Below, one piece after another: positions 10,101 to 18,891 of a stretch of DNA of 64,000 bases. Within the stretch, counting starts at the first letter, position 1. Every line of letters begins with the position of its first letter. A program made the translations under genes and the position numbers. This DNA is from Chloracidobacterium sp. CP2_5A (GTDB lineage: Bacteria > Acidobacteriota > Blastocatellia > Chloracidobacteriales > Chloracidobacteriaceae). The notes under the pieces are model-generated. The model saw nothing but the letters and a program-made list of their open reading frames with translations. It was not told the origin of the DNA and did not search any database. The stretch covers positions 1 through 64,000 of the forward strand of contig NKPT01000006.1 in NCBI GenBank assembly GCA_002254845.1, in the 5' to 3' direction.

Positions 10101-11171
10101 ATGAACGACGCGCGGCCGACGCATGCCTTACGCGAGATCGCGGCGGCCTTCGGCTATGAGGTCGAGGGCGCGGCGGATGTTGTCATTACGGGCGTGGCCG
10201 GACTCGAAGACGCCGGCCCGACCGAGCTGACGTTTCTCGCTAACCCTCGCTACGCCGCCAAGGCGCGGGCGACGCGCGCGGCGGCCATCCTCGTGAGCCG
10301 GGGCGCGGAGGTCGCCGGGCTGCCCTGCCCGATTCTGCGCGCGCCGGACGCCTATCTCGCCTTTGCGCAGGTGGCGCAATGGTTTTACCGCCCGCCGCCG
10401 CCGCCTGCCGGCATTCACCCGACGGCGGTCATCGCGCCATCGGCCCAGCTTGGCGCAGAGGCGCGCATTGGACCCTACGCGGTTGTCGGGGAAAACGTCA
10501 TCATCGGCGACCGGACGACGCTTTATTCCCACGTCGTCGTGTATGCAGGCGCTCGGATCGGCGCGGATTGCGTTCTGCACGCGCAGGCGGTTATCCGCGA
10601 AGGCGTCGAAATCGGCCAGCGGGTGGTGATTCACAGCCACGTCACGATTGGCTGCGACGGCTTTGGTTACGCCAAGCGACCGGATGGAAGCTGGGAAAAA
10701 ATCCCGCAGGCCGGGCGCGTCGTTATTGAGGACGACGTGGAAATCGGGGCCGGCACGCAGATTGACCGCGCTAGCGTCGGCGAGACCCGCATTCGGCGGG
10801 GCGCGAAGCTCGACAACCTGGTGCAAATTGGTCACGCTGTCGAAGTCGGCCAGGACACGCTGTTGTGCGCCCAGGTCGGCGTCGCCGGCAGCGCCGTCAT
10901 TGGCTCGCGCGTTATACTCGCCGGGCAGGTCGGCGTCGCCGGCCATCTGACCATCGGCGACGGCGCGACGGCGCTGGCGCAAAGCGGCATCCCGAACGAC
11001 GTGCCGCCCGCCCAACAGGTGGCCGGCTATCCGGCCGTTGAGCGGCGGCAGTGGCTGCGGGTTTCAGCCGCGCAGGCGAAGCTGCCGGCTTTGCTCAAAT
11101 TGGTTCAAGCCTTGGAAACGCGCCTCGCCGCCCTAGAAGCCGAGCGCGCCGCAGAAAGGAAACCCGAATGA
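10101..11171 (+). CDS. lpxD: UDP-3-O-acylglucosamine N-acyltransferase
   Basis: 356 residues. An N-terminal LpxD domain (about 1-100) is followed by left-handed beta-helix hexapeptide repeats and a short C-terminal helix. TIGCDGFGYA and the QIGHAV segment with the catalytic His are present. The enzyme adds the N-linked acyl chain to UDP-3-O-acyl-glucosamine in lipid A synthesis, in the cytoplasm. This supports an LPS outer membrane. ATG 10101 is chosen by alignment to the family N-terminus; the long upstream open frame is not conserved. The start region carries repeated ATGATT units and no strong Shine-Dalgarno site. It overlaps the next gene by ATGA. Confidence 0.94.
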   Translation: MNDARPTHALREIAAAFGYEVEGAADVVITGVAGLEDAGPTELTFLANPRYAAKARATRAAAILVSRGAEVAGLPCPILRAPDAYLAFAQVAQWFYRPPPPPAGIHPTAVIAPSAQLGAEARIGPYAVVGENVIIGDRTTLYSHVVVYAGARIGADCVLHAQAVIREGVEIGQRVVIHSHVTIGCDGFGYAKRPDGSWEKIPQAGRVVIEDDVEIGAGTQIDRASVGETRIRRGAKLDNLVQIGHAVEVGQDTLLCAQVGVAGSAVIGSRVILAGQVGVAGHLTIGDGATALAQSGIPNDVPPAQQVAGYPAVERRQWLRVSAAQAKLPALLKLVQALETRLAALEAERAAERKPE

Positions 11172-11716
11172 CCCGCCCCCGCGTCCCGTTGATCTGGATG
11201 AGCGCTCTGGCCCTGTGCCTTTCGCTTGCAAGCCTGCCCGGTCGCGCAGCGCCGCAGGCGGGCTTCACAAGCGCTTACACCGACCTCAACACGCAGTGTC
11301 GCCTTGTCCGCGCCGCTTCCAAGGGCGGCGACGCGCCGATGCGCTGCGCCGGACCGGACGGCTATCGCCTGCTGGTCAGCTTCAGCGCCTGGGCCGCCGA
11401 CCTGTTTGTGGAATCGCGCGACCAGCGATTCTCCCGCCTCGTGGCCGCCGGGCAAGCGGCGGGTTACGCGCGCCAGAAGGGGCGCAAAATCGAGTGGCGC
11501 ATCGCCAACGGGAAGCCGTTCGCCGTCATTGCGCGGGCTTTTGAATACGCCAGCGGCGACGACGGCGCGCCGGATTTCTCCCGGAGCGTCGACGAAAAGC
11601 TGATCGTCAAGGGGCTTGCAGGCTTCGAGCATATTGACTTCGCCGTTGACGCTCGGACGACGCCGAACGCCAACGTCCGCGCCCGCCAACTGGCGGATGA
11701 AAGCTACCAAAGATAA
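11168..11716 (+). CDS. Secreted protein of unknown function
   Basis: 182 residues beginning with a clear signal peptide (TRPR, then a hydrophobic ALALCLSLASLP stretch, cleavage likely after GRAA). The mature part has Cys near 40 and 56, which could form a disulfide in the periplasm. No family is recognised. Its ATG overlaps the lpxD stop (ATGA), indicating one transcript with lpxD, and the MBL protein gene follows after 9 bases. An envelope or surface role is a guess from location only. Confidence 0.72.
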   Translation: MTRPRVPLIWMSALALCLSLASLPGRAAPQAGFTSAYTDLNTQCRLVRAASKGGDAPMRCAGPDGYRLLVSFSAWAADLFVESRDQRFSRLVAAGQAAGYARQKGRKIEWRIANGKPFAVIARAFEYASGDDGAPDFSRSVDEKLIVKGLAGFEHIDFAVDARTTPNANVRARQLADESYQR

Positions 11717-11725
11717 AGGTGTCGC

Positions 11726-12739
11726 ATGAGCGCCGGTCGAGGTCGCCGCCTGGCCCGGGGCGGACGGCGCGGTTGCTTGCCGATCGTCGCCGGCATCGTC
11801 GCCATCGCCGCGGCTCTCTGGCTCTTCTGGTCTTTTCGGGACAAGCTCGCGCCGCCGCCCGCCCTGAAGGGCAAGGTTCTTTACGTTCACGCAATTGACG
11901 TGGGGCAAGGCGACAGCCATTTGATTGTCACGCCCGAGCGAAAAGCCGTGCTCATAGACGCCGGATCGGCGGAAGACGGGCCGCGCGTCGTCGCGTTCTT
12001 GCGCCGGCTTGACATCCGCGAGCTGGACCTTGCGGTGGCGACTCACCCCCACGCCGACCACATTGGCGGCATGGGGTATGTGCTGGAAGCCGTCAAGGTC
12101 AAGAGCTTCCTCGACAGCGGGCAGGAGCATACGACGCTGACCTATCGCCGGATGCTGGAAGCCGTCAAAAAGCATGTCGGGCGGATCACCATCGCCAAGG
12201 CAGGGCAGAGGTTCATCCTCGACAACGGCATCGCGCTTTCCGTGCTCGGACCCCGGCAGCCCTGGCTGCAAAATGTCTCGGGAAGCGACCTCAACGCCAA
12301 CTCAATCTTGCTGCGCCTGGATTACGGCAATTTCTCCATGCTGTTCACTGGGGACGCTGAAGACGAAACCGAGGCCCGCCTGCTGTCCGATGAAGCGCCG
12401 ATCGACGTCAAAGCGCTCAAGGTCGCTCATCATGGCTCGCGCCACTCGACCAAGGAGCTGTTTTTGCGCGCGGCCAAGCCCGAAATCGCCATCATTTCCT
12501 GCGGCGCGACCAACCGCTACGGACATCCCGCGCAGGCGACGCTTGACCGGCTGCGGCGCGCTGGAGTGACGCTGTACCGCACCGATCTGCACGGCGACAT
12601 CACGATTGCCGCCAATGGAGAGGGGCGAATCGTGACAACCGCTCGCCAGGCAGCGGATGCCGACCTTTGGCGCGGGCGGCGGCCTGAAGCCAGCAACGAC
12701 TCCGGCGACGACCTGCCGGGCCGCCCCTCGGGCCAGTGA
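11726..12739 (+). CDS. ComEC/Rec2-type metallo-beta-lactamase-fold hydrolase
   Basis: 337 residues. One N-terminal membrane helix (about 19-34) is followed by an MBL domain of the kind attached to ComEC. The motifs are AIDVGQGDS, THPHADHIGG (HxHxDH metal site), NANSILLRL, FTGDAE, VAHHGS and YGHP. The helix suggests the domain faces the periplasm. Stand-alone versions of this domain are often nucleases or phosphodiesterases, but the substrate is unknown here, and no ComEC membrane channel domain is present in this protein. ATG 11726 follows AAAGGTG. The C-terminus is low-complexity. Confidence 0.85.
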   Translation: MSAGRGRRLARGGRRGCLPIVAGIVAIAAALWLFWSFRDKLAPPPALKGKVLYVHAIDVGQGDSHLIVTPERKAVLIDAGSAEDGPRVVAFLRRLDIRELDLAVATHPHADHIGGMGYVLEAVKVKSFLDSGQEHTTLTYRRMLEAVKKHVGRITIAKAGQRFILDNGIALSVLGPRQPWLQNVSGSDLNANSILLRLDYGNFSMLFTGDAEDETEARLLSDEAPIDVKALKVAHHGSRHSTKELFLRAAKPEIAIISCGATNRYGHPAQATLDRLRRAGVTLYRTDLHGDITIAANGEGRIVTTARQAADADLWRGRRPEASNDSGDDLPGRPSGQ

Positions 12740-12782
12740 CGCGCGCCTGAACCCGCTTTTCGAGCCAACCCTCGGCAAGCCA

Positions 12783-14684
12783 TCAGGGCGCGGCGCCTTC
12801 CGCTGGCCGTCGGATGGCGTCGAGCGCGGCGTGCGCCGGAGCGAGGTCAGGGTCGAGACGCAGCGCCGCCGCGAAAGCCTCTTCCGCCCCGGATAGGTTA
12901 CCCCGCTTGAGCAGGACGGTTCCGAGATTGAACCGGATTATGGCCGTATCCACGCCCCGCGCCAGGGCGTCGCGCAGCAAGGCTTCCGCTTCAGCCAGGC
13001 GACCCAGCGTCACGTAGGCAATCGCGCTGGCGGCGATGCTCGGCGCGTCGCTCGGCCCGTAGCGACGCGCTTCCGCAATTTGCGCCAGCGCGCCGGCGGC
13101 GTCCTGGCGCAGAGCGAGCGTCCGGGCATACAGCGCGTGCGCCAAAGCCCAGTCAGCATCCGTCGGAATGACTTCCGGCGGCTTGGCCGCGATCAGGCGC
13201 GCTAGGGCGGCTTGCGCTTCCTCAACGCGCCCCTGCCGCAAGTCAAGCTGCGCCAACCCCAACAGGGCGATGAAGAAGCTCGGCTCTCGCGCCAGCGCCT
13301 GCTCGTAGTAGCGCCGCGCCTGCTCCGGGTCCGACGTCTGGCTGGCGTTGGCTAGCAGTGCGTAGGGCAACGGATGCTGCGGGTCGGTTTCCATGAAGCG
13401 CGAAAACAAGGCGCGGTCGTTCCGCCAGTCAAGGTTGCGCCGCGTCGCGCCGTAGGCGTAGCTCGCCAGGAGCGCGACGCTCAGCGCGACGCTCAACGCC
13501 GGCCGCCACTCGTTGGCGGCGGTCGCCCGCGGCCCCAGACCGCCCAGCCTGACCAAAGCCCACCCCAGCGCAATGGCGTACGACACGGACGGCACGTAAA
13601 GCCACCGCTCGCCGATGGGCGTCCAAATCGGCGTCAATACGTTACTGACCAGCGCCAGCGCGATGAACCAGAAGCCGACGGCAAAGGTCAGCAGCGGGCG
13701 GCGGCGGGCGGCCGTGGCCGCTCCGGCCAACAGCCCGATCGTCAGGAGCGCCCCGGCCAAGGCTCGCCAGCCCCACGTCGGCGTCAGGACAAGGTTGTGG
13801 GCGTCATACCAGGGCTTGAGGGGAAAGCCCAGAAAGACCAGCCGGTACCACTCCAGCGACACGCTGGACATCGTGACCAGCCGTTCCCAAAGCGTTTGGT
13901 CGCACATTGGGTTGCCAGAGAGCGCGCCCACGGGGCGGAAGCCCTGCCCGCTCGCGGAGCGCAGCCAAGCGTATGGAAGCCACGGGAGGGTCAGCCACAG
14001 AAAAGGCTGTGTCACGCGTCGCCAGGCGGTCCATCCATCGCGCTCGATCCGCCGCCGCGCCCGTAGCGTTTCCGCCAGCCACAGCCCGGCCGGCAGCGCG
14101 ACCATGTTTTCCTTTGACAGGATGGCCGCCAAGTAAGCCGCCGTCGCCAGCGCGCGCCACCGTCCGGCCGCGCCCGGCGACCGTCGGGCCTGAATCCAGC
14201 TCCCCCACATCAGCCCGCCAAAAAACATGCCGAGCAGCTCGGCGCGCCCGATGACATTCGCCACGGCTTCGGTATGCACGGGGTGAACGGCGAAAATCAG
14301 CGCCGCCAGCGCGCTCGTCGCGGGCGCGACGCGATAGGCGCGCAGGAGGTAAAACAGCCAGCCGACATTGCTGGCGTGCAGCATAATATTGGTTAGGTGA
14401 TAGCCTGCCGGGCGCAGCCCCCACAGGGCGTAGTCCGCAGCCAGCGTGACAGCGAGCAGCGGTCGGTAATTGCTCAGTCCAGCTTGTCGGTGATCCCAGT
14501 ATCCGCTCAGAAACAGTCCCGGCGCATTGGCCAGCGACCGAATGGTCGGATTATTGACGATAATCGGGCTATCGTCATACGCGAAGCCGTTCGCCAGGGT
14601 ATTAGCGTAGGTCAGCGCGGCCAGCCCCATCGCCAGCCACCCGATGAGGCGCGGACGGTTGGCGAGCTTGATCACGGTCAACAT
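12783..14684 (-). CDS. TMTC-like multi-pass membrane protein with C-terminal TPR repeats
   Basis: 633 residues. The N-terminal two thirds holds about ten hydrophobic segments and an early FAYDDSPIIVNNP motif, as in the TMTC/DUF1736 group of GT-C-type glycosyltransferases. HPVHTEAVANVIGRAELLG and LSKEN segments are typical of that group. The last 200 residues form TPR repeats (for example the segment around LARGVDTAIIRFNLGTVLLKRGN). TMTC proteins of animals are O-mannosyltransferases. Bacterial ones are uncharacterised, so transfer of a sugar from a lipid donor onto exported protein is inference. It is convergent with the MBL gene, 43 bases apart. Confidence 0.8.
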   Translation of the reverse strand: MLTVIKLANRPRLIGWLAMGLAALTYANTLANGFAYDDSPIIVNNPTIRSLANAPGLFLSGYWDHRQAGLSNYRPLLAVTLAADYALWGLRPAGYHLTNIMLHASNVGWLFYLLRAYRVAPATSALAALIFAVHPVHTEAVANVIGRAELLGMFFGGLMWGSWIQARRSPGAAGRWRALATAAYLAAILSKENMVALPAGLWLAETLRARRRIERDGWTAWRRVTQPFLWLTLPWLPYAWLRSASGQGFRPVGALSGNPMCDQTLWERLVTMSSVSLEWYRLVFLGFPLKPWYDAHNLVLTPTWGWRALAGALLTIGLLAGAATAARRRPLLTFAVGFWFIALALVSNVLTPIWTPIGERWLYVPSVSYAIALGWALVRLGGLGPRATAANEWRPALSVALSVALLASYAYGATRRNLDWRNDRALFSRFMETDPQHPLPYALLANASQTSDPEQARRYYEQALAREPSFFIALLGLAQLDLRQGRVEEAQAALARLIAAKPPEVIPTDADWALAHALYARTLALRQDAAGALAQIAEARRYGPSDAPSIAASAIAYVTLGRLAEAEALLRDALARGVDTAIIRFNLGTVLLKRGNLSGAEEAFAAALRLDPDLAPAHAALDAIRRPAEGAAP

Positions 14685-14932
14685 AAGTCTGCCTTCGATA
14701 GCGTCGTCGAGCTAGTTCGCTTTTCGCAGCGGCATCGCGTCGGATCCTCCAAGCCGCCGGAGCTGGCGCCCCTCCCGTAGCGCGCCGGCTTGGGAGGCGC
14801 GGCTTCTCGGCGGCACGCGAGCGCGGATTGCATCGCGCGAGCGGCTCGCACTAAGTTCAGCCTCTGGCCTGAGTCCCGTCCCTTGGTCGGCTGGAACATT
14901 CTTCGCGCGAAAGAGCCAAGCAGCAAACGCCC

Positions 14933-15178
14933 ATGAAGCCTGTCATTTGCACGTTCTGCAACTCGGAAATCTACACCTACGTTGGCCCCGAGCCAGTTGA
15001 GCTCAAGGCGGCGCACTTCAAGCCGACCCGCCCAGACTGGCCCGCGCCGAAGTCAGGCGACCCGATGTTCTGCCCGGTCTGCGGCAGCCGCTTCGTTGGC
15101 GTTTCCGTGCAAAACAAACAGCTTCGGATGGCGGTCAGCTCGGAGTACGCCGGCTCAGGCAACGTCGGTAAGCTCTAG
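14933..15178 (+). CDS. Small zinc-ribbon protein
   Basis: 81 residues with two CxxC knuckles: CTFC near residue 6 and CPVC near residue 47, about 40 apart. This should bind one zinc ion. No enzyme motif is seen, and no named family is recognised. It lies alone on the + strand, and its last 24 bases overlap the 3' end of the convergent Nudix-MBL gene. The 248 bases upstream hold no other gene that I can support. Confidence 0.7.
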   Translation: MKPVICTFCNSEIYTYVGPEPVELKAAHFKPTRPDWPAPKSGDPMFCPVCGSRFVGVSVQNKQLRMAVSSEYAGSGNVGKL

Positions 15179-16720
15179 GCGGCCGTCGCTCCGCCGGCGC
15201 GCCTTCCCTTCGCGCATCAGCTTGACGAGATGCGCCTGCACGGACCGGGCCGCCAGCGGATGCAAGGCAGGCGGCGTGTCGGCATAAACCGTGGCCACCA
15301 AGTCTGGCACCGTGGACGCGCCATCGCGCAACGCGGCGACAATCCGCGCCTCGCGCTGTCGGCGATGCGCGATATAGCTTTCGATGACGGCGCGCGGCGC
15401 CGTCAGCGCCGGGCCGTGACCGCCGGCAATCGCCCGCATCGGCAAGCCGAGCAGCCGCTGGAGCGAGTCCAGGTAATCCGCCATATCGCCCTCATCCGGG
15501 TCAACCAGAACGCTGCCCAGCCCCACGACCATGTCGCCGCTAAACAGCGTGCCGGTGGTCTCCTCAAAAAAGCACAGGTGCCCGCGCGCATGGCCTGGCG
15601 TGAACACGGCGCGCAGTCGCCAGCCGGGCCACGTCGCGGGAACCAGCCCTTGCGCGACCAGCGCCGCGGCCGACAGCTCGCAGGCGTCGCCGTCATTGAG
15701 CAACCGCGCAACTGGAATCTGGCCGTCCAGGAGCTTAGCCGTTATGGGATGGGCTGCGACCGGAGCGTTCCAGCGCCGACTCAAGGTCGCGACGCCGCCG
15801 ACGTGATCCGGGTGATGATGCGTTAGCCAGATCTCCCGAACGCGCGCGCCGGACTGATCGGCAAGCTGCGTCAAGTGCGCGTCAAGCCGGGTCTGCTCGT
15901 CGGGATAGGGCGAGGCAGGGTCAATCACGATGAGGTCGCGGTCGCCAACCAAGTAGCAGTTCGTGTGCGTCGCCGGCGGAAGGGTAGGCGTTCGCAGTGG
16001 AAACGTGACGATGCCGGGCGCGAGCTCGATGAACGCCGGCGGCTCGCCGCGGGCGGCTGGGTGATCGTGAAACAGGGCGCTTAGGCGTTCAAAGTCGGCT
16101 CGCCGCGCCGCGCCTTCAGCGGTCCAGCGGAGCAGGCTGCGCACGCTGTGCAGCGTTGGCGGCACCAGCCGGATGGCGCCGCGCGCCCAGGCGTCAAGCG
16201 CCTCGGAGGGCGTCATCCAGTTGCCATCCACCATTTCCTCGGGCCAGAGCCGCGGCTCCTGCTGAAAGTCTAGCTCGCTGATGAAAAAAGTCGTGTCATA
16301 GCGCCGCGGCACGCCGGCCGGCGTCACCCATCGGCCGGCTGGGGTGAACCGTCGAGCGTCAATTCGGAGATCGAAGCGAGCGCAAATTTCCGCGAAGGTG
16401 ACACGCCCGGCCATGAGGTCGGCGCGCGCGGCCAAGCGCGTCTCGGCATCCGTCAGCCGACCGTCGGCCAGCACGACCCCGGCTTCCTCAAAAACCTCTC
16501 GAGCGGCGCAGACGCACTGGGCCGCGTGCTCGGCGTCGGTCGCGTGCCGGACTGGGATGTGGTTATCTTCAGGATCGCGGCGACCGCCGAGAAACGCATG
16601 GTAGCCGCCGAGAAACGGCGTCGCCTCAGCCCGCTTCGCCCAGAAAAAGCGCCAGACGCCGGTTGGGTCCCGGCGAAGCAAGATCACCGCCGATGCATAC
16701 TTGGGAGTTGCCGTTGTCAT
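15155..16720 (-). CDS. Nudix hydrolase fused to a LACTB2-like metallo-beta-lactamase
   Basis: 521 residues with two catalytic domains. The N-terminal part (about 5-240) is Nudix-like. ASAVILLRR starts it, and AAREVFEEAGVVL supplies REUxEExGU. The segment between the leading Gly and this box is longer than usual. The C-terminal part (about 255-521) is an MBL domain close to LACTB2-type hydrolases. It has THHHPDHVGG, GHARGHLCF, FSGDMVVGLG, a GGHGPA segment and a winged-helix-like tail. Both activities, nucleoside diphosphate-X cleavage and nuclease or thioester hydrolysis, are inferred from family. ATG 16720 fits the Nudix N-terminus. It lies back to back with the TonB-like gene, whose start codon virtually abuts it. 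Confidence 0.87.
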   Translation of the reverse strand: MTTATPKYASAVILLRRDPTGVWRFFWAKRAEATPFLGGYHAFLGGRRDPEDNHIPVRHATDAEHAAQCVCAAREVFEEAGVVLADGRLTDAETRLAARADLMAGRVTFAEICARFDLRIDARRFTPAGRWVTPAGVPRRYDTTFFISELDFQQEPRLWPEEMVDGNWMTPSEALDAWARGAIRLVPPTLHSVRSLLRWTAEGAARRADFERLSALFHDHPAARGEPPAFIELAPGIVTFPLRTPTLPPATHTNCYLVGDRDLIVIDPASPYPDEQTRLDAHLTQLADQSGARVREIWLTHHHPDHVGGVATLSRRWNAPVAAHPITAKLLDGQIPVARLLNDGDACELSAAALVAQGLVPATWPGWRLRAVFTPGHARGHLCFFEETTGTLFSGDMVVGLGSVLVDPDEGDMADYLDSLQRLLGLPMRAIAGGHGPALTAPRAVIESYIAHRRQREARIVAALRDGASTVPDLVATVYADTPPALHPLAARSVQAHLVKLMREGKARRRSDGRLELTDVA

Positions 16721-16721
16721 G

Positions 16722-17876
16722 ATGAGGCGCATTCGGCGCGCAACGCGCCAGGTCAGACGATACACGTTTCAAGGGCGAAACGTCACGCGCCGCCGGACGC
16801 TTTTTTGCCTGGGCTGGCTGATGGCGCTGCTTGTCGCGGGACAAGCGCAGTCCAGCGAGCGGTTTTCCGTTGCCGTCTTGCCGCCGCGCTTGGCGGACGA
16901 GGCTGGCGGCGTGTCGGCGGAGATGGTTTTGACGCCGCTTGAGGCGGCCTTCGCCCGCGCCGGGCTGACCGTGTTGCCGCGCGCGCAAGTTGTTTCCGCC
17001 CTTCCGGCAGGCGACCAGCTCAACTTCAACCCGACGCGCGCTGAAGCGCGGGCGCTCGGCGCGCGCGTCGGCAGCGAGGGCTACGCGCTCGCGGCGCTTC
17101 AGCGCGGCGAGCGCAGCGCGACCGATCGCCGAACCGTCATTGGCGGGACGCTTCGTCTCTTCGCGGTTGAAACTCGCTCCGGTCAGCTCATCGCCAGCGA
17201 GCGGGCGGATTTCACGGAGGACCAGCGCGGCTTCCTGGCCGCCGTGGCGCCGCTGATGGAAGCCACGGCGACCCGTTTGAGCGCCCAATGGCGGGCGGCG
17301 CGGGAGCGGCTGACGGCCGCGGCTGGGCAGGGCGACGCTTGCCCGGAGGCGCTTGATCTGCGCGCTGGCGACCTGCCGCCCCAGACGACGCCGCCGGCGC
17401 CGCTGACCCGCCCGCGTCCGGAGCCGACTGAAGACGCTCGCGCAGCCGGCGTCGCCGTCACGATAAGCGCTGAAGTTTGCGTGACCGCGGATGGCGGCGT
17501 CAGCGGAGTGGAGATTGTCCGCTGGGCCGGCTATGGGCTGGAGGCAGCCGTTGTGGCGGCGCTGCGCGCGACCCGCTTCAAGCCGGCGACGCAAAACGGG
17601 AAGCCTGTCCCGGCGCGGTTTCTAGCGGACTTCAACTTTCGCGCGCCGCCGGCTTCATCCAGCGGAGCCGAGTCGCCAAAGGCGCGGCGCCCTATGCCCC
17701 CGGCGCGCCGCCGGCTTCAGGAAGCAGGGCGCGAATGGCGCGGACGACCCGCTGCACCTCGGCTTCATCCTCAAAGACCAGCATCACAAGCTCATACCCG
17801 GTGTAGATACACGCCAGGCCGTTGCCGAACAGCCAAACCGTCTCCAACACCGGATCGCCGCCCAGCACAATGCTGA
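16722..17876 (+). CDS. Exported TonB C-terminal-domain protein
   Basis: An N-terminal arginine-rich stretch is followed by a hydrophobic signal or anchor (FCLGWLMALLVAG). A middle domain follows, beginning with FSVAVLPPR, a start typical of envelope proteins that bind or hydrolyse ligands. A Pro-rich spacer (about 225-240) leads to a TonB-like C-terminal domain with GLEAAVVAALRATRFKPA and NGKPVPARF. The last 60 residues after FNFRAP run antisense over the convergent gene and look non-native, so a stop may have been lost. Start codons at 16719 and 16722 are possible; both overlap the divergent Nudix-MBL start. It may be an energy-coupling or scaffold protein of the envelope. No ExbB/ExbD genes are nearby. 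Confidence 0.7.
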   Translation: MRRIRRATRQVRRYTFQGRNVTRRRTLFCLGWLMALLVAGQAQSSERFSVAVLPPRLADEAGGVSAEMVLTPLEAAFARAGLTVLPRAQVVSALPAGDQLNFNPTRAEARALGARVGSEGYALAALQRGERSATDRRTVIGGTLRLFAVETRSGQLIASERADFTEDQRGFLAAVAPLMEATATRLSAQWRAARERLTAAAGQGDACPEALDLRAGDLPPQTTPPAPLTRPRPEPTEDARAAGVAVTISAEVCVTADGGVSGVEIVRWAGYGLEAAVVAALRATRFKPATQNGKPVPARFLADFNFRAPPASSSGAESPKARRPMPPARRRLQEAGREWRGRPAAPRLHPQRPASQAHTRCRYTPGRCRTAKPSPTPDRRPAQC

Positions 17877-18846
17877 TCGGAAAGCCGACAATGCGTCCGG
17901 GCGAGAGGATTTCCGCCCAGAGCGCCGCGCCCAGGGCGACATTGAACGCGCCCAGCAGCGGCGCGCCGACATACCGCGCCGCCTTGCGCTGAAAGGCGAC
18001 CCGCGCCCGGGCCGCCTCGTCCAGCTTGCCTTCGGCGACCAGCTTTTCCTGCTCGCGGAGAAAGCTCAGGTAGCTGTCCGCCAGCTTCTTCGCGCCATAG
18101 GCGGCCAATCCGCTGTGAAACAGCCAGTGCCGCGACTGTCCGAGGATAACCCGGTCAAAGCCAGGAAAAGCCGCGCCCAGCCGGAAGCCCAGCAGCAGCG
18201 ACAAGCCCATCAGCGCCGACGCGCCGGGGTTGGCCGCCACCCACTCGCGCGCCTTGCGATAGCCGTCCCGCGTTTCCACCGTCGCGCGAAACGCCCGCGC
18301 GCCGAAGTCATAGACCTCTTCGGCGCGCGCGTAATACTCGCGCGCCGTCTCGCGGACGGCATCAAAGGCCTCGCCGGCGCGCCCGACCACCTCCGAGGCC
18401 TTTTCGCCCCCGGCGCGCAGCGTATCCCCGCTGACCTCCGCCACCTTGCCGGCTACCTTCTCCGCCGCCTGCCGGATGTGTTCCGTGACGCGGTGCTTTT
18501 CGTCGAGATGCTTGAATTCGTCGCGCGCGGTTTCGACCGCATCCAAAACCTTGCCCGTCACCTCCTGCGCGTCGGGCAGCCGCTCCGCGACCTCCTCGAC
18601 GGCGTCCCGAACTTCCTGAACGACTTCCCGAACCGCCTCCGGCGCGCTCTCCGCCGCCCGCTGCATGCTTGAAGACAGCCGACTGGTCGTTTTCCGAACC
18701 TCTTCCGCGAGCTTCTCGGTTTGCTCGACGGTTTGCTCAACTGTCTTCTCGATGACTTCTGACAGGCGCAGCCGCTCGTCGACTTCCTGGGCCTTGCGCT
18801 GAATCTTGCGCCGCCACTCGCTGAAGCGATCAAAGTAATCCGCCAT
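17692..18846 (-). CDS. Amphipathic-helix and coiled-coil membrane protein, unknown function
   Basis: 384 residues. The first 200 are almost entirely charged helical repeats rich in Glu, Lys, Arg, Ala and Val (for example KTVEQTVEQTEKLAEEVRK), resembling apolipoprotein, LEA or phasin-like helices. The last 180 contain two or three hydrophobic segments (around ASALMGLSLLLGF, APLLGAFNVALGAALWA and VWLFGNGLACIYTGYELVMLVF). The helices may lie on a membrane surface or form filaments anchored by the C-terminal part. No known family is recognised. Its 3' end overlaps the tail of the TonB-like frame on the other strand. Confidence 0.75.
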   Translation of the reverse strand: MADYFDRFSEWRRKIQRKAQEVDERLRLSEVIEKTVEQTVEQTEKLAEEVRKTTSRLSSSMQRAAESAPEAVREVVQEVRDAVEEVAERLPDAQEVTGKVLDAVETARDEFKHLDEKHRVTEHIRQAAEKVAGKVAEVSGDTLRAGGEKASEVVGRAGEAFDAVRETAREYYARAEEVYDFGARAFRATVETRDGYRKAREWVAANPGASALMGLSLLLGFRLGAAFPGFDRVILGQSRHWLFHSGLAAYGAKKLADSYLSFLREQEKLVAEGKLDEAARARVAFQRKAARYVGAPLLGAFNVALGAALWAEILSPGRIVGFPISIVLGGDPVLETVWLFGNGLACIYTGYELVMLVFEDEAEVQRVVRAIRALLPEAGGAPGA

Positions 18847-18891
18847 GGCGCCACTCCCGGTTCCGACCGCCCGGCAGGACGGTCGCCGCTG

